Below are positions 1 through 8,529 of a DNA stretch of 64,000 nucleotides, one piece after another; the first letter of the stretch is position 1; every line of letters starts with the position of its first letter. The position numbers and the translations under genes were made by a program. The DNA lies in the NCBI GenBank assembly GCA_949825045.1, contig OX463829.1, positions 1,302,001-1,366,000 of the forward strand, read 5' to 3'. The stretch comes from Argyresthia goedartella (Eukaryota; Arthropoda; Insecta; Lepidoptera; Argyresthiidae). The notes beneath the pieces are model-generated. The model had not been told where the DNA came from. It made no database searches and saw nothing but the letters and a program-made list of their open reading frames with translations.

Positions 1-710
1 AATAAGTATTAGTGAGATAATTGTTGATACTATAACAAACTATGCAATATAACGCAAAAATCCTATGTAATGTATGTACTTCCGTAACTGTTCTTATATA
101 TAATCTAAAAAAGAATGTTTTTCTTTCAAAGGTAAAAATTGTATGAGATTCATTTCCGTCTGTGGGAAAAGAATGGTGCTGAAGTTCGCAACGTGGAAAT
201 GCAATGAAAAATATTTGATTTTATTGATGATTTGTTTAGTTTTTAAAATTATCCAAATTTTTCGAGCCGATATATTTTTCTGGGGGCAAAAATCGATCGT
301 TTTATCGTCACAATTAAATTCTTAATTAAAATAATGAGTTTCGAAAAATTCGTTTTCGAAAAAACGAATTTCGTTGCATTCCAACGATGCAAACTTCAAC
401 GTCGTAAAGAATATCATCGGGCAACTGTTGTGCGGCCGTTATTTTTGTCTATTAATCGGTGCGACAAACTTATTTTTCATAAGTGTATTAACAGTTTAAT
501 GAATAACTGCCTGAATAATTCCGAAACAATTCATACTTTCGCTAAAAAAAAAAAATATGCCGATTTTTTCTAGCTTCAGATTGGCTTAACCCCGTAATAT
601 ATTCGTTGAATATTGCTCACATTTTCCCTAGTGAAGTTATATATTATATCTTCTTAATCAATTTCTTGATTTATGTTTATGATGGCTTTCACAGGGTCCA
701 ATGAACAACA
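1..710. other. AT-rich flank without a recognisable gene
   Basis: No coding region can be supported here. Short open frames are AT-biased and lack domain motifs. A perfect 11-bp inverted repeat with a 4-nt spacer (CGAA) lies at 346-371. A plausible splice acceptor (TTTCACAG) near 692-699 sits just before the hAT-like reading frame at 711, so this stretch may hold the 5' intron or leader of that element. Confidence 0.5.
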
Positions 711-991
711 ATGGCTAAGGCGAGCTTTAATATTGACTGGCTCAAAGATGAGACCTATTCGTCCTGGATACAAGAGTGTAAGAATGACCGTCATTCTGTG
801 TTCTGCGTTCCCTGTAAAAAGACAGCGAGCTTGAGTAATATGGGAGTACAAGCACTGAAAAGTCACATGACTGGAAAAAAACAGCCTGAGACTTCAGTCA
901 GCGTAACAAACTATCATATATCATCGTATATGGACTGGGACCGTTGTTCAAAGAAAATGTGCGAATTATTTGCAGTATCGTTCGATGAATC
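711..991 (+). pseudogene. hAT-like transposase, N-terminal part with BED-type zinc finger
   Basis: Seen: an ATG-initiated frame whose first half has the layout of a degenerate BED/hAT zinc finger, with CVPC in a basic context followed by a helix ending in SHMTGKK. It then enters a transposase-like segment ending CELFAVSFDES. The frame is broken at about 991, where a non-LTR retrotransposon begins. The missing continuation resumes at 8530 with ESLNKV, so the two parts belong to one gene. Inference: the protein bound DNA through the BED finger and catalysed cut-and-paste transposition in the nucleus. The rest of the gene carries several frameshifts, so this is a relic. A domesticated ZBED-type gene is less likely because of that damage. 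Confidence 0.72.
986..991. repeat. Target-site duplication of the LINE, left copy (TGAATC)
   Basis: TGAATC occurs at 986-991 and again at 8530-8535, bracketing the LINE. The hAT-like reading frame is interrupted exactly here and resumes after the right copy, supporting these as insertion boundaries. Confidence 0.6.
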
Positions 992-1042
992 GACTGGGAA
1001 AAAATCCTGATCAGAGAGTCAAACGTTAACGATAATTATAAT

Positions 1043-1329
1043 ATGTTTCACTCAATCCTAACAGATATATTAAATAAATTCATTCCAATTCAAAAAATAA
1101 AACTTCAGTTCAAAAAGAAAAAACTATGGTTGACCACTGGTATCAAAAAATCCTGCCATAATAAGAGACTCCTAAAGTTTCATGCTCTACAATCTAACAG
1201 CGAATTACTATACCATCACTATAAAACATACGAAAAAATGCTCAAAAAAACAGTAAATACATCAAAAAAATTACAGTACATATCACAAATGAAAACATCA
1301 AGCAATAAAATAAAAACTATGTGGAAAAT
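1043..1329 (+). CDS. LINE ORF2 fragment upstream of the BEL-1 insertion
   Basis: This 95-codon stretch encodes the lysine-rich linker between endonuclease and reverse transcriptase. It contains the KTMWK motif that in LINE proteins precedes the RT domain by roughly 100 residues. The frame is cut after nucleotide 1329 by the BEL-1 5' LTR. Skipping the BEL element and one copy of the AAAAT duplication keeps the frame open into the RT domain that starts near 6433, so both segments are one gene. The true N-terminus and endonuclease are missing. Confidence 0.7.
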
Positions 1330-1830
1330 TGTTCGATTCAGAATCGATACTCGATCTATGGTTCCGGAACGGCCATTTTGAATTTGACGGAGCTGCCACA
1401 GAGCAGTTTTGACAACGGACTGACGAAAAGCCCCCGTAATGTACGTGTATTGATTTTGGGCAATTAAAATTAAATCGTAAGCCATCTGGAGTTGTATTCG
1501 GGCTCCCCTCAGGATTGTCTTATAGCTGAGTGTGTTGTGGTTCTCCGAACCAGATACTGTACGTATTTACGGAAATCGTGCGGTCGAAGCTGACCTGCCA
1601 GCCATACCTGGTTGGCTGAAGAACCTGTCTACCAAGAAGAGCCTAGGGTGCACCCAGGCCTTGCAGAGAGACAGGAGTTTGACGGGAACGAAGCACAGAC
1701 CAGGTCAGATAGAATCTATTTATTTAGCTCGGTGAATCGCCGACGTTCTTGCTTCTTGACACCTGATAGTTACGCTACCTCGTAGCTGATGGGCCCCTAC
1801 GAGGTCATTAGGTGCTGAGAAGCCTGAACA
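1330..1830 (+). repeat. BEL-1 5' LTR
   Basis: 501 bp, TGTTCGATTC to GCCTGAACA, repeated at 5927-6427 with no difference found by eye. The left flank ends in AAAAT, matched after the 3' LTR. Open frames inside it (for example 1532-1735) recur in both LTRs and are not genes. Confidence 0.95.
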
Positions 1831-1833
1831 TTT

Positions 1834-1853
1834 TGGTAGCAGAGCGTGGTTTC
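1834..1853 (+). promoter_or_regulatory. BEL-1 primer binding site, initiator tRNA-Met-like
   Basis: TGGTAGCAGAG followed by TGGTTTC begins 3 nt after the 5' LTR. About 18 of 20 positions are complementary to the 3' end of animal initiator tRNA-Met (acceptor stem ending CTCTGCTACCA). The tRNA match is from general knowledge, not a search. Confidence 0.65.
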
Positions 1854-2426
1854 CTGAGATTTGCAGCCGTCAAGGCTCCAGGAACCCACGATTTGGGACT
1901 ATCAATCAGTAGGTATAGGCGGTTATTAGCTAACTTGGTTTTGTTCCTGTATCCACATAGATTGGTAGTATTATAAGTTATAAGTCTACTGCTGGTGGTA
2001 GACAGACAGACATAACAGTTTTCCCTAAATGACCAGTTGTACTGAGATGTGACTCAGAATAGTAATTACATTCAGGTGCATTGTAGGTGAATTGAAATTT
2101 GCATTGAAGTCATATCATGTTTGCAGTTTGAAGTTTGCATAGTCAATCTATTAGTGGTCTAGTAATGCTAATGAATGTTTGGACATTGTTTTCAGTTTAT
2201 AGCAATTTGTAACTTGAACTAATATTGACTATCTGTGTGTGTTATATGATATAGGGAAACTAAATTGTTGTTTACAGAATTTGTGTAGATATAAAACTCG
2301 GTTTCTATTGTTTGGGGAAACCAGCATTGTTTAAGTTATAGATTAGGGTTCCCTCGTTTGTGTTGTAGACTGGAGGGTCCAATATAATTGAGTTACTGCA
2401 AATTGTGAGTAAGTATCGTTCCGATC
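1854..2426 (+). other. BEL-1 untranslated leader
   Basis: A 573-bp AT-rich stretch between primer binding site and gag with no supported open frame. It presumably holds the RNA packaging signal, which is inference from position only. Confidence 0.5.
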
Positions 2427-4457
2427 ATGTCGTTGTCTGAAATACAGAAGGGTGTTTCTAAGGAGCTCAGATGGTTTTCCTCCGCACACGGTCTGATAGA
2501 CCGTTTAGATAGGCATGATGTGGTATTGGAGCGGTCTATGGACGTTAAGGAACGCTACAACAGGGTGCTCGAATTGTCCGCGCAGGCGGAAGCAGTTGAT
2601 GGTTGCTCACCTGACAGGCTGTCACGGTTGCTAGGGGATGTCGACCAGTGTATGGAGATGGCAGCTGCTATCACGCAGAAGGCTGCGGACATACGTAGGC
2701 AGCGCGAGTCCAGCCATGGTGGTGAAATTGAAGCACCTCTGCCGCTTCAGGGTTCAGGGTCCAGGTTACCGGCCATAACCATGCCTACTTTTGACGGAGT
2801 GTCCGGTGAATGGATGAGCTTCATCAATCTGTTCGACAGTTTGGTGCACATGCGATCGGACATTACCAAGTCGGTCAAAATGGCTCAGCTGGTGGCAGCA
2901 TTGAGGGGTGAGCCTAGGGAGCTGGTCGCTCATTTGACAGTTACGGAGGGTAACTATGAGACGGCCAGGCAATTGTTGGTAAGACGTTACCACAACAAAC
3001 GGAGGTTGGCCGATGCCCAACTGAACCGTTTGTTTAGCATCCCGGTTGTGAACAAGGTCGGGGCCATACAGACGGAGGTTTTGAACCCGTTGTTGTCCGT
3101 CACCAAGGCCCTAGAGAATCTTGGACTTCCGGTTGGTGAATGGTCGTACCTATTGTTGTACATTGTACTTTCCCGCCTACCCGCTGACGTGCAGACTCGT
3201 TTCGAACAGTCTCACGGGAGGTCGGCCGAGGACCTGCCCGCCTTCTCCGACTTGGTCGGATTTTTGGAAGAGGAGGCTCGACGGGCAGAGAACTTGGGGT
3301 TGACGGTCACCCATCCTTCGGAGCCACAGAGAGCTGCCGGGAGCGCTGTGAGTAGGGGCCCTCCGACGAGGAAGGACCGCACCAACCGGCAGTCGTATGG
3401 GACTGTGAGTGCATTGACCCCACCCAGGGGTGCAGGTGAGACCTGCCCATGTTGTAGGCAGATTGGCCATGCTGTGGCCGATTGCAATAAGTTCGGGGAA
3501 CTTAGGGTTGAGGGACGGCGCCGGATGGCCAAGCAGCGGAGCTGGTGCTTCCTGTGCCTCGGGCCACACATGGCTAGGGACTGCACGCGCACAAAATTGT
3601 GCGGATACTGTGGTGGGGCCCACCACAATTTGTTGTGCATGAACCGGTCCGGCCAACAGCCACCACAGGGCCGTACCCAGGGTGACACGGCATGGGGCCC
3701 TGAGAATTCGTTTGCGACTCGGAGCGCAACTCAGGAGCCAACGTCCCCACGTCCACAGGGCCGTACCCAGGGTGATACGGAATGGGGCCCTGAGAATTTG
3801 TTTGCGACTTGGAGCGCAACTCAGGGACCAGCGTCCCCACGTGCACAGGGTAGTACTAGGGTGCGGGGCCGCACTCAGGGTCATCACATGGGGGGCCCTG
3901 AGTTTTCGGTTGCGACTCAGCATCCGACTCAGCGGGCAATGGGGCCACAAGCGCGCAGCCACCCAGGGGTGCAGGGCCGCACTCAGGGTCATCACATGGG
4001 GGGCCCTGAGTTTTCGGTTGCGACTCAGCATCCGACTCAACGGGCAATGGGGCCACAAGCACGCGGCCACCCAGGGGTGCAGGGCCGCACTCAGGGTCAT
4101 CACATGGGGGGCCCTGAGTTTTCGGTTGCGACTCAGCATCCCACTCAGCGGCACATTGGGTGTGTTGAGCAGGCCGTAACGGGCGGGTGGCATGGGACAA
4201 CTTCGAGCTATGCGGGTGCGGTTCGGACGCCGCCTCAGTTGTCGCCCCGCTCGTCGCCTCGTCCTCGTCGGTCGCATGTGATGTCCCCCCCGCTCATGGA
4301 GCGGCCACGGTTGAATTCACGCCCACAACCCTTCGGGGGGCGTCGTAGGGTGGCAATGGAACCGGCGCGTGGGCCATTTGTACAGTGGGACCCGCTGGCG
4401 TATAGCTGCCTACCTGATCGGTTACAGGCAGAGTGGGGCCCCGGGGGCCCTCGCTAG
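2427..4457 (+). CDS. gag: BEL-1 Gag (capsid-nucleocapsid) with three zinc knuckles and repeat tail
   Basis: A 676-codon ATG frame. The N-terminal half has the helical Gag layout of arthropod BEL/Pao elements, including the motif LPAITMPTFDG near residues 112-122 that precedes the capsid-like domain. Three CCHC-type knuckles follow at about residues 339-395: C-x2-C-x4-H-x4-C, then two with C-x2-C-x3-H-x4-C. The C-terminal third is a low-complexity array rich in QGRTQG. The frame ends in TAG at 4455-4457 and pol continues in the same frame with no ATG nearby, so pol may be made by amber readthrough. Gag binds element RNA and builds cytoplasmic particles. This is the only complete protein the element keeps and could support packaging of its own RNA. 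Confidence 0.88.
   Translation: MSLSEIQKGVSKELRWFSSAHGLIDRLDRHDVVLERSMDVKERYNRVLELSAQAEAVDGCSPDRLSRLLGDVDQCMEMAAAITQKAADIRRQRESSHGGEIEAPLPLQGSGSRLPAITMPTFDGVSGEWMSFINLFDSLVHMRSDITKSVKMAQLVAALRGEPRELVAHLTVTEGNYETARQLLVRRYHNKRRLADAQLNRLFSIPVVNKVGAIQTEVLNPLLSVTKALENLGLPVGEWSYLLLYIVLSRLPADVQTRFEQSHGRSAEDLPAFSDLVGFLEEEARRAENLGLTVTHPSEPQRAAGSAVSRGPPTRKDRTNRQSYGTVSALTPPRGAGETCPCCRQIGHAVADCNKFGELRVEGRRRMAKQRSWCFLCLGPHMARDCTRTKLCGYCGGAHHNLLCMNRSGQQPPQGRTQGDTAWGPENSFATRSATQEPTSPRPQGRTQGDTEWGPENLFATWSATQGPASPRAQGSTRVRGRTQGHHMGGPEFSVATQHPTQRAMGPQARSHPGVQGRTQGHHMGGPEFSVATQHPTQRAMGPQARGHPGVQGRTQGHHMGGPEFSVATQHPTQRHIGCVEQAVTGGWHGTTSSYAGAVRTPPQLSPRSSPRPRRSHVMSPPLMERPRLNSRPQPFGGRRRVAMEPARGPFVQWDPLAYSCLPDRLQAEWGPGGPR
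3660..4155 (+). repeat. Tandem repeats in the BEL-1 gag tail
   Basis: Two related arrays. CAGGGCCGTACCCAGGGTGA starts units near 3666 and 3756 (90-bp period). A 108-bp (36-codon) unit beginning GGCCGCACTCAGGG starts at 3867, 3975 and 4083. Units preserve the frame and encode QGRTQG followed by histidine-rich or tryptophan-containing segments. Copies are nearly identical, indicating recent expansion. Confidence 0.85.
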
Positions 4458-5894
4458 GAATTTGCGGCCCAACAATTTGTTGCCCCCCAACCGGAGACGG
4501 TGGTGTTACCGATCGCCTCTGTGCTTGTTTGGGATTTGGCGGGCAACCCAACATACGTTCGCGCCCTATTAGATTCTGGAGCTCAGGGCTGCATTGTATC
4601 GAACGATTTAGCGAAATGGTTGGGCCTCAATATAAATAATGTATCGCTGCCGAGGAAATTGGTCCCTGCTGGGGATTACAGGGCAACCCTTCACGGGTTT
4701 TGTGATGCCTCTGAACGAGGGTTTGCGGCAGCGGTTTATTTGCGAACCGCCACCTCCACCGGGGAGGTTGAAGTGCGTTTGGTTTTGGCAAAAAGCAAGG
4801 TAGCGCCTATTCGGACAAGGACGACGATTCCAAAACTGGAACTGTCCGGGGCTGCTCTTTTGACCAAACTTTTGAAGCACACTCTAACAGTGTTGCGTGG
4901 GTCAGTGGTTTTGGAGGATACGGTGTACGCGTGGACGGACAGCCAGATTTTTTTGTGCTGGCTGAAGGCTTCGGTCCATACCTTAGAGGTTTTTGTTGCG
5001 AACCGTGTCTCCCAGATTGGGTCGTCTGAGGTCCCACTGACCTGGAGACATGTACCAGGAGAATTGAACCCGTCTGATTGTGCATCCAGGGGATGTCGGG
5101 CTCCTGAACTCGAGCTCGTTGCTGATCTCTCGACGGAGGCTTTCGTTGCTTGTTTGGATAGGTTTGTTTCTCGAAGGGGACTTCCAACTTTGATCCGCCC
5201 TGATAACGGCACTAACTACATCGGTGCGGAACGATGCTTACGAGAGATAGTCAACTTTTTGAATGTAAATAAAGTGGATATTGGAACGGCCCTCTCCCGT
5301 CGGGGTATACAGTGGACCTTCAGCCCACCGAGTTGCCCCCACTGGGGTGGGATTTTTGAGGCCGTAGTTAAGTCAGCGAAGACGCACTTAGGGCGTATAG
5401 TAGGTCAGACCGCGCTGACTTTTGAGGAGCTCGCGACATTGTTTTGTAAGAACGAGGCCGTTCTCAATTCGCGACCGTTGTGTCCGCTCAGCTCGGATCC
5501 AAATGACCTGGAGGCTCTGACCCCAGGCCATTTCTTGATAGGACAGCCACTTAACGCGTTGCCCGAGCACCCCTTCGAGGGAGTGAAATTGTATCGGTTG
5601 TCAAGGTATCAGATGTTGCAGCAGTTTACTCAGAATTTCTGGAAGCGTTGGTCGCTCGAGTATCTGCATATCTTACAACAGCGCCTTAAGTGGACTGACA
5701 AAACCAGCCCCCCTAGTGTTGGTGACCTCGTGCTGGTTAAGGATGCTAACCTACCGCCACTACGTTGGCGCAGGGGGCGCATTGTTAACTTGTTCCCTGG
5801 CAAGGACGGGACCCCCCGGTCTGCAGAGGTTCTAGTAGGAGGCTCGGTTCTAAAACGAGCGGTAGCAACGTTGTCTCGGCTGCCCGTAGATTAA
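4458..5894 (+). CDS. pol: BEL-1 Pol remnant: protease start, RNase H, partial integrase; RT deleted
   Basis: Open from the codon after the gag TAG to a stop at 5892-5894. In order: aspartic protease active site LLDSGAQG; a direct jump into the RNase H-like region (FCDAS, later TDSQIFLCWL); a second jump into the integrase core with PDNGTNYIG (second catalytic Asp) and PHWGGIFEA (catalytic Glu); then the C-terminal integrase region. Compared with BEL-2 Pol about 540 residues (rest of protease and all RT) and about 280 residues (integrase zinc finger and first catalytic Asp) are absent. Both deletions keep the frame. The product cannot reverse transcribe or integrate; whether it has any role is unknown. 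Confidence 0.85.
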   Translation, partial: EFAAQQFVAPQPETVVLPIASVLVWDLAGNPTYVRALLDSGAQGCIVSNDLAKWLGLNINNVSLPRKLVPAGDYRATLHGFCDASERGFAAAVYLRTATSTGEVEVRLVLAKSKVAPIRTRTTIPKLELSGAALLTKLLKHTLTVLRGSVVLEDTVYAWTDSQIFLCWLKASVHTLEVFVANRVSQIGSSEVPLTWRHVPGELNPSDCASRGCRAPELELVADLSTEAFVACLDRFVSRRGLPTLIRPDNGTNYIGAERCLREIVNFLNVNKVDIGTALSRRGIQWTFSPPSCPHWGGIFEAVVKSAKTHLGRIVGQTALTFEELATLFCKNEAVLNSRPLCPLSSDPNDLEALTPGHFLIGQPLNALPEHPFEGVKLYRLSRYQMLQQFTQNFWKRWSLEYLHILQQRLKWTDKTSPPSVGDLVLVKDANLPPLRWRRGRIVNLFPGKDGTPRSAEVLVGGSVLKRAVATLSRLPVD

Positions 5895-5895
5895 G

Positions 5896-5926
5896 GGACA
5901 GGTGGGTGCCTGTCCGGGCGGGTGAT
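5896..5926 (+). promoter_or_regulatory. BEL-1 purine-rich tract before the 3' LTR
   Basis: G-rich sequence ending GGGCGGGTGAT immediately upstream of the 3' LTR. A near-identical stretch follows pol in BEL-2 on the minus strand (57306-57336), including a GGGACAGG...CCTGTCC inverted repeat. Position and conservation suggest the plus-strand priming site. Confidence 0.6.
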
Positions 5927-6427
5927 TGTTCGATTCAGAATCGATACTCGATCTATGGTTCCGGAACGGCCATTTTGAATTTGACGGAGCTGCCACAGAG
6001 CAGTTTTGACAACGGACTGACGAAAAGCCCCCGTAATGTACGTGTATTGATTTTGGGCAATTAAAATTAAATCGTAAGCCATCTGGAGTTGTATTCGGGC
6101 TCCCCTCAGGATTGTCTTATAGCTGAGTGTGTTGTGGTTCTCCGAACCAGATACTGTACGTATTTACGGAAATCGTGCGGTCGAAGCTGACCTGCCAGCC
6201 ATACCTGGTTGGCTGAAGAACCTGTCTACCAAGAAGAGCCTAGGGTGCACCCAGGCCTTGCAGAGAGACAGGAGTTTGACGGGAACGAAGCACAGACCAG
6301 GTCAGATAGAATCTATTTATTTAGCTCGGTGAATCGCCGACGTTCTTGCTTCTTGACACCTGATAGTTACGCTACCTCGTAGCTGATGGGCCCCTACGAG
6401 GTCATTAGGTGCTGAGAAGCCTGAACA
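5927..6427 (+). repeat. BEL-1 3' LTR
   Basis: Same 501 bp as 1330-1830, ending AACA, followed by the AAAAT duplication at 6428-6432. Confidence 0.95.
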
Positions 6428-6432
6428 AAAAT

Positions 6433-8200
6433 AATTAATGAACATACCAATAAAAACAAATTAAAATTAAAAGAAAACATTAAACTAAATATAAACGCCT
6501 TTGAACAATCAGGCCCCAATATTATCTCGAAACATTTCAATAACCATTTCGCTTCGATAGGTCAAATTAAACATGCAAACGCCAAGGGACGACCAGTAAT
6601 ACTTCCCACTACAAACACAATGTACCTTCACTTCGTTACATATCGTGAGGTATCTAAAATCATAAGAAATCTCAAAAACAAGAAAAGCTGTGGTTTCGAT
6701 GACTTCCCCCCAATTCTATTTAAGCATTGCGCTGACCTACTTACTATACCCCTTTGCCTGTTAATCAATCAATCCTTCGAACAAGGCGTATTCCCATCAC
6801 TTTTGAAGAAAGCAGTTATCACACCAGTTCATAAGAGAAAATCTAAAACCAACACTGACAACTATCGGCCCATTGCAGTTCTTCCTACATCAGCCAAAAT
6901 ATTTGAAAAAGCTATCCACTATCGAATCTATTCCTTCTGTGAAAAATTCAACGTATTTCATCACTCCCAAAATGGTTTTCGGAAAAATCATTCAACTACT
7001 CTCGCCGTCTTTAAATTCACACAGGAAATTCTTGATATACTTAGAAATAAACATTACGCCGTTGGTATACTGATCGACATGACGAAAGCTTATGATAAAG
7101 TTCAGTTTAATATACTGTTGAATAAGTTAAACGGTGTGGGCATTAGAGGCAAAGCACACGACTGGCTTACTTCATATTTACACAATAGAGAACAATACGT
7201 CCAAATAGAATATTATAATCAGACTACAAGAGAAATCGTATACCATAAATCTGACTGCATAACTACTCATGCCTCAATACCTCAAGGTAGCGTAATCGGA
7301 TGCCTACTTTTTCTTATTTATATCAACGATCTCCCAAAAATTCTAAATGACCCTTGCATCCTATTTGCTGATGACATATCCCTAGTTTCCTCCCACAAAA
7401 ATAACGATAATATAAACGAAAAACTCACAAAATGCCTTGACACCATTACTGACTGGATGACTGACCACAACCTCGAAATAAATCCCCAGAAAACTAAATT
7501 AATAACGTTTTATCCACATCAAAAACCGCCCCTCGATATCAACTTTAGCTATAATAATATTCCACTAGAAATAATAAAAGAGGCAAGTTTATTAGGAATT
7601 ATCATAGACTCTCACTTAAATTGGAAGTCGCATGTACAGAAACTTAAAGGTAAAATATCTAAATTCTCATATGCTTTAAGGGAAGTAAAAAAATCAACTA
7701 ACACCGCCACTGCTCTTTCAGCATACTACGCACACGCACATTCCTTACTTAATTATGGCATCATACTGTGGGGAAACAGCACCGACGCTCCACAATTATT
7801 TAGACTACAGAAAAAGCTGCTGAGAATTATAGCAAACATAGAACCAACACACACATGTAAACCACATTTCAAAACATATAGCATCCTCACCCTGCCCTCT
7901 ATTTACTTATTCGAAATAATAAAGCTAGTCAGAAAATACCCAGAAACATACAAGACCAGAGACACACTGAATAACTTATACTCCTTCAGACACAAACACA
8001 AAATTCTCCTCCCAAAAATTAATATGTCATTGCAATCCACTAACACATATATTATGTCCATAACCATCTATAACAAACTTCCAGATAGTTACAAAAATAT
8101 TTCTAACGAAATAGAATTCCTAAAGAAAGTAAAAAATCATCTCCTCCAAAAAGCGTACTACAGCATTGAAGAATATTTAAATGAAACACACTTTCTATAA
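6433..8200 (+). CDS. LINE ORF2 reverse transcriptase
   Basis: Continuation of 1043-1329 after the BEL-1 insertion; frame open to the stop at 8200. RT motifs in order: KKSCGFDDFPP (fingers), YRPIAVLPTSAKIFEK, QNGFRKNHST, DMTKAYDKV (motif A Asp), PQGSVIGCLLF (motif B), FADDISLV (catalytic pair in motif C), then LGIIID and the thumb and C-terminal region with LLNYGIILWG. No RNase H or zinc knuckle is seen at the C-terminus. The protein would prime reverse transcription at a nicked target in the nucleus. Because the copy lacks its endonuclease it cannot move, but the uninterrupted RT frame implies a recent insertion. Clade assignment (CR1/Jockey, possibly Daphne-like) is by motif style only. Confidence 0.85.
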
Positions 8201-8203
8201 TCA

Positions 8204-8280
8204 CACACAAACACTCACACACATGCACTTACACACCCTCAAACACACTCATAACACACACACAGGTACACATACACAAA
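8204..8280 (+). repeat. CA-rich simple repeat in the LINE 3' UTR
   Basis: Imperfect CA/ACAC runs just after the RT stop; a short AT run follows at 8461-8476. Ordinary low-complexity 3' UTR sequence. Confidence 0.8.
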
Positions 8281-8509
8281 TGCATGTAAATCTTATAATT
8301 ATAATACTTTAATGTTACGCTAATACTGTAGTGTAGATAATAGTAGGTAATGATCTCATTGTTATAAAGTTAACCATTTTATGATATTTTATTATTGTGC
8401 AAGTTAGATGTAAGATATTGCAGTGCCCTCACTGGGTTCATTGTCGGTTCTTCAAATTCTATATATATATATATATCACCATATACCACCACAATGTCGC
8501 AATAAACGT

Positions 8510-8529
8510 TTTGAGTTTGAGTTTGAGTT
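8510..8529 (+). repeat. LINE 3' tail of TTTGAG units
   Basis: About three TTTGAG copies end the LINE; the next bases TGAATC are the right target duplication. LINEs of this group often end in short tandem units instead of poly(A). Confidence 0.7.

Larger units (their letters stand above)
1330..6427 (+). mobile_element. BEL/Pao LTR retrotransposon 'BEL-1', recent, internally deleted
   Basis: Complete ends: 501-bp LTRs beginning TGTT and ending AACA, a 5-bp target duplication AAAAT (1325-1329 and 6428-6432), a primer binding site 3 nt after the 5' LTR, gag, and a shortened pol. The two LTRs appear identical on reading, which implies very recent insertion. Total 5098 bp; autonomous BEL/Pao elements are usually 6-9 kb. 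Pol lacks reverse transcriptase and about half of integrase, so movement must have relied on proteins from an intact relative. The related BEL-2 at 56751-61807 shows what is missing. Confidence 0.93.
992..8529 (+). mobile_element. Non-LTR retrotransposon (CR1/Jockey group), 5'-truncated, split by BEL-1
   Basis: A LINE inserted in the hAT-like relic. It is 5'-truncated: no endonuclease core is present, and the frame starts in the endonuclease-RT linker. It ends in a tail of TTTGAG repeats (8510-8529). Without the BEL-1 insertion (1330-6427 plus one TSD copy) it is about 2.4 kb with one open frame of about 685 codons. A CA-rich stretch (8204-8280) and an AT run (8461-8476) lie in its 3' UTR. 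Being 5'-truncated it is dead on arrival, but its intact RT frame suggests a fairly young insertion. Confidence 0.75.

Noticed and set aside
1532..1735. 67-codon frame inside the BEL-1 LTR, also at 6129
   Set aside because: Present in both LTRs because the LTRs are identical; no ATG context or domain supports a gene.
3177..4277. Long minus-strand open frame (366 codons) opposite BEL-1 gag
   Set aside because: It mirrors the repetitive gag sequence on the other strand, has no domain, and repeats exactly with the gag repeats. A shadow of a GC-rich coding region.
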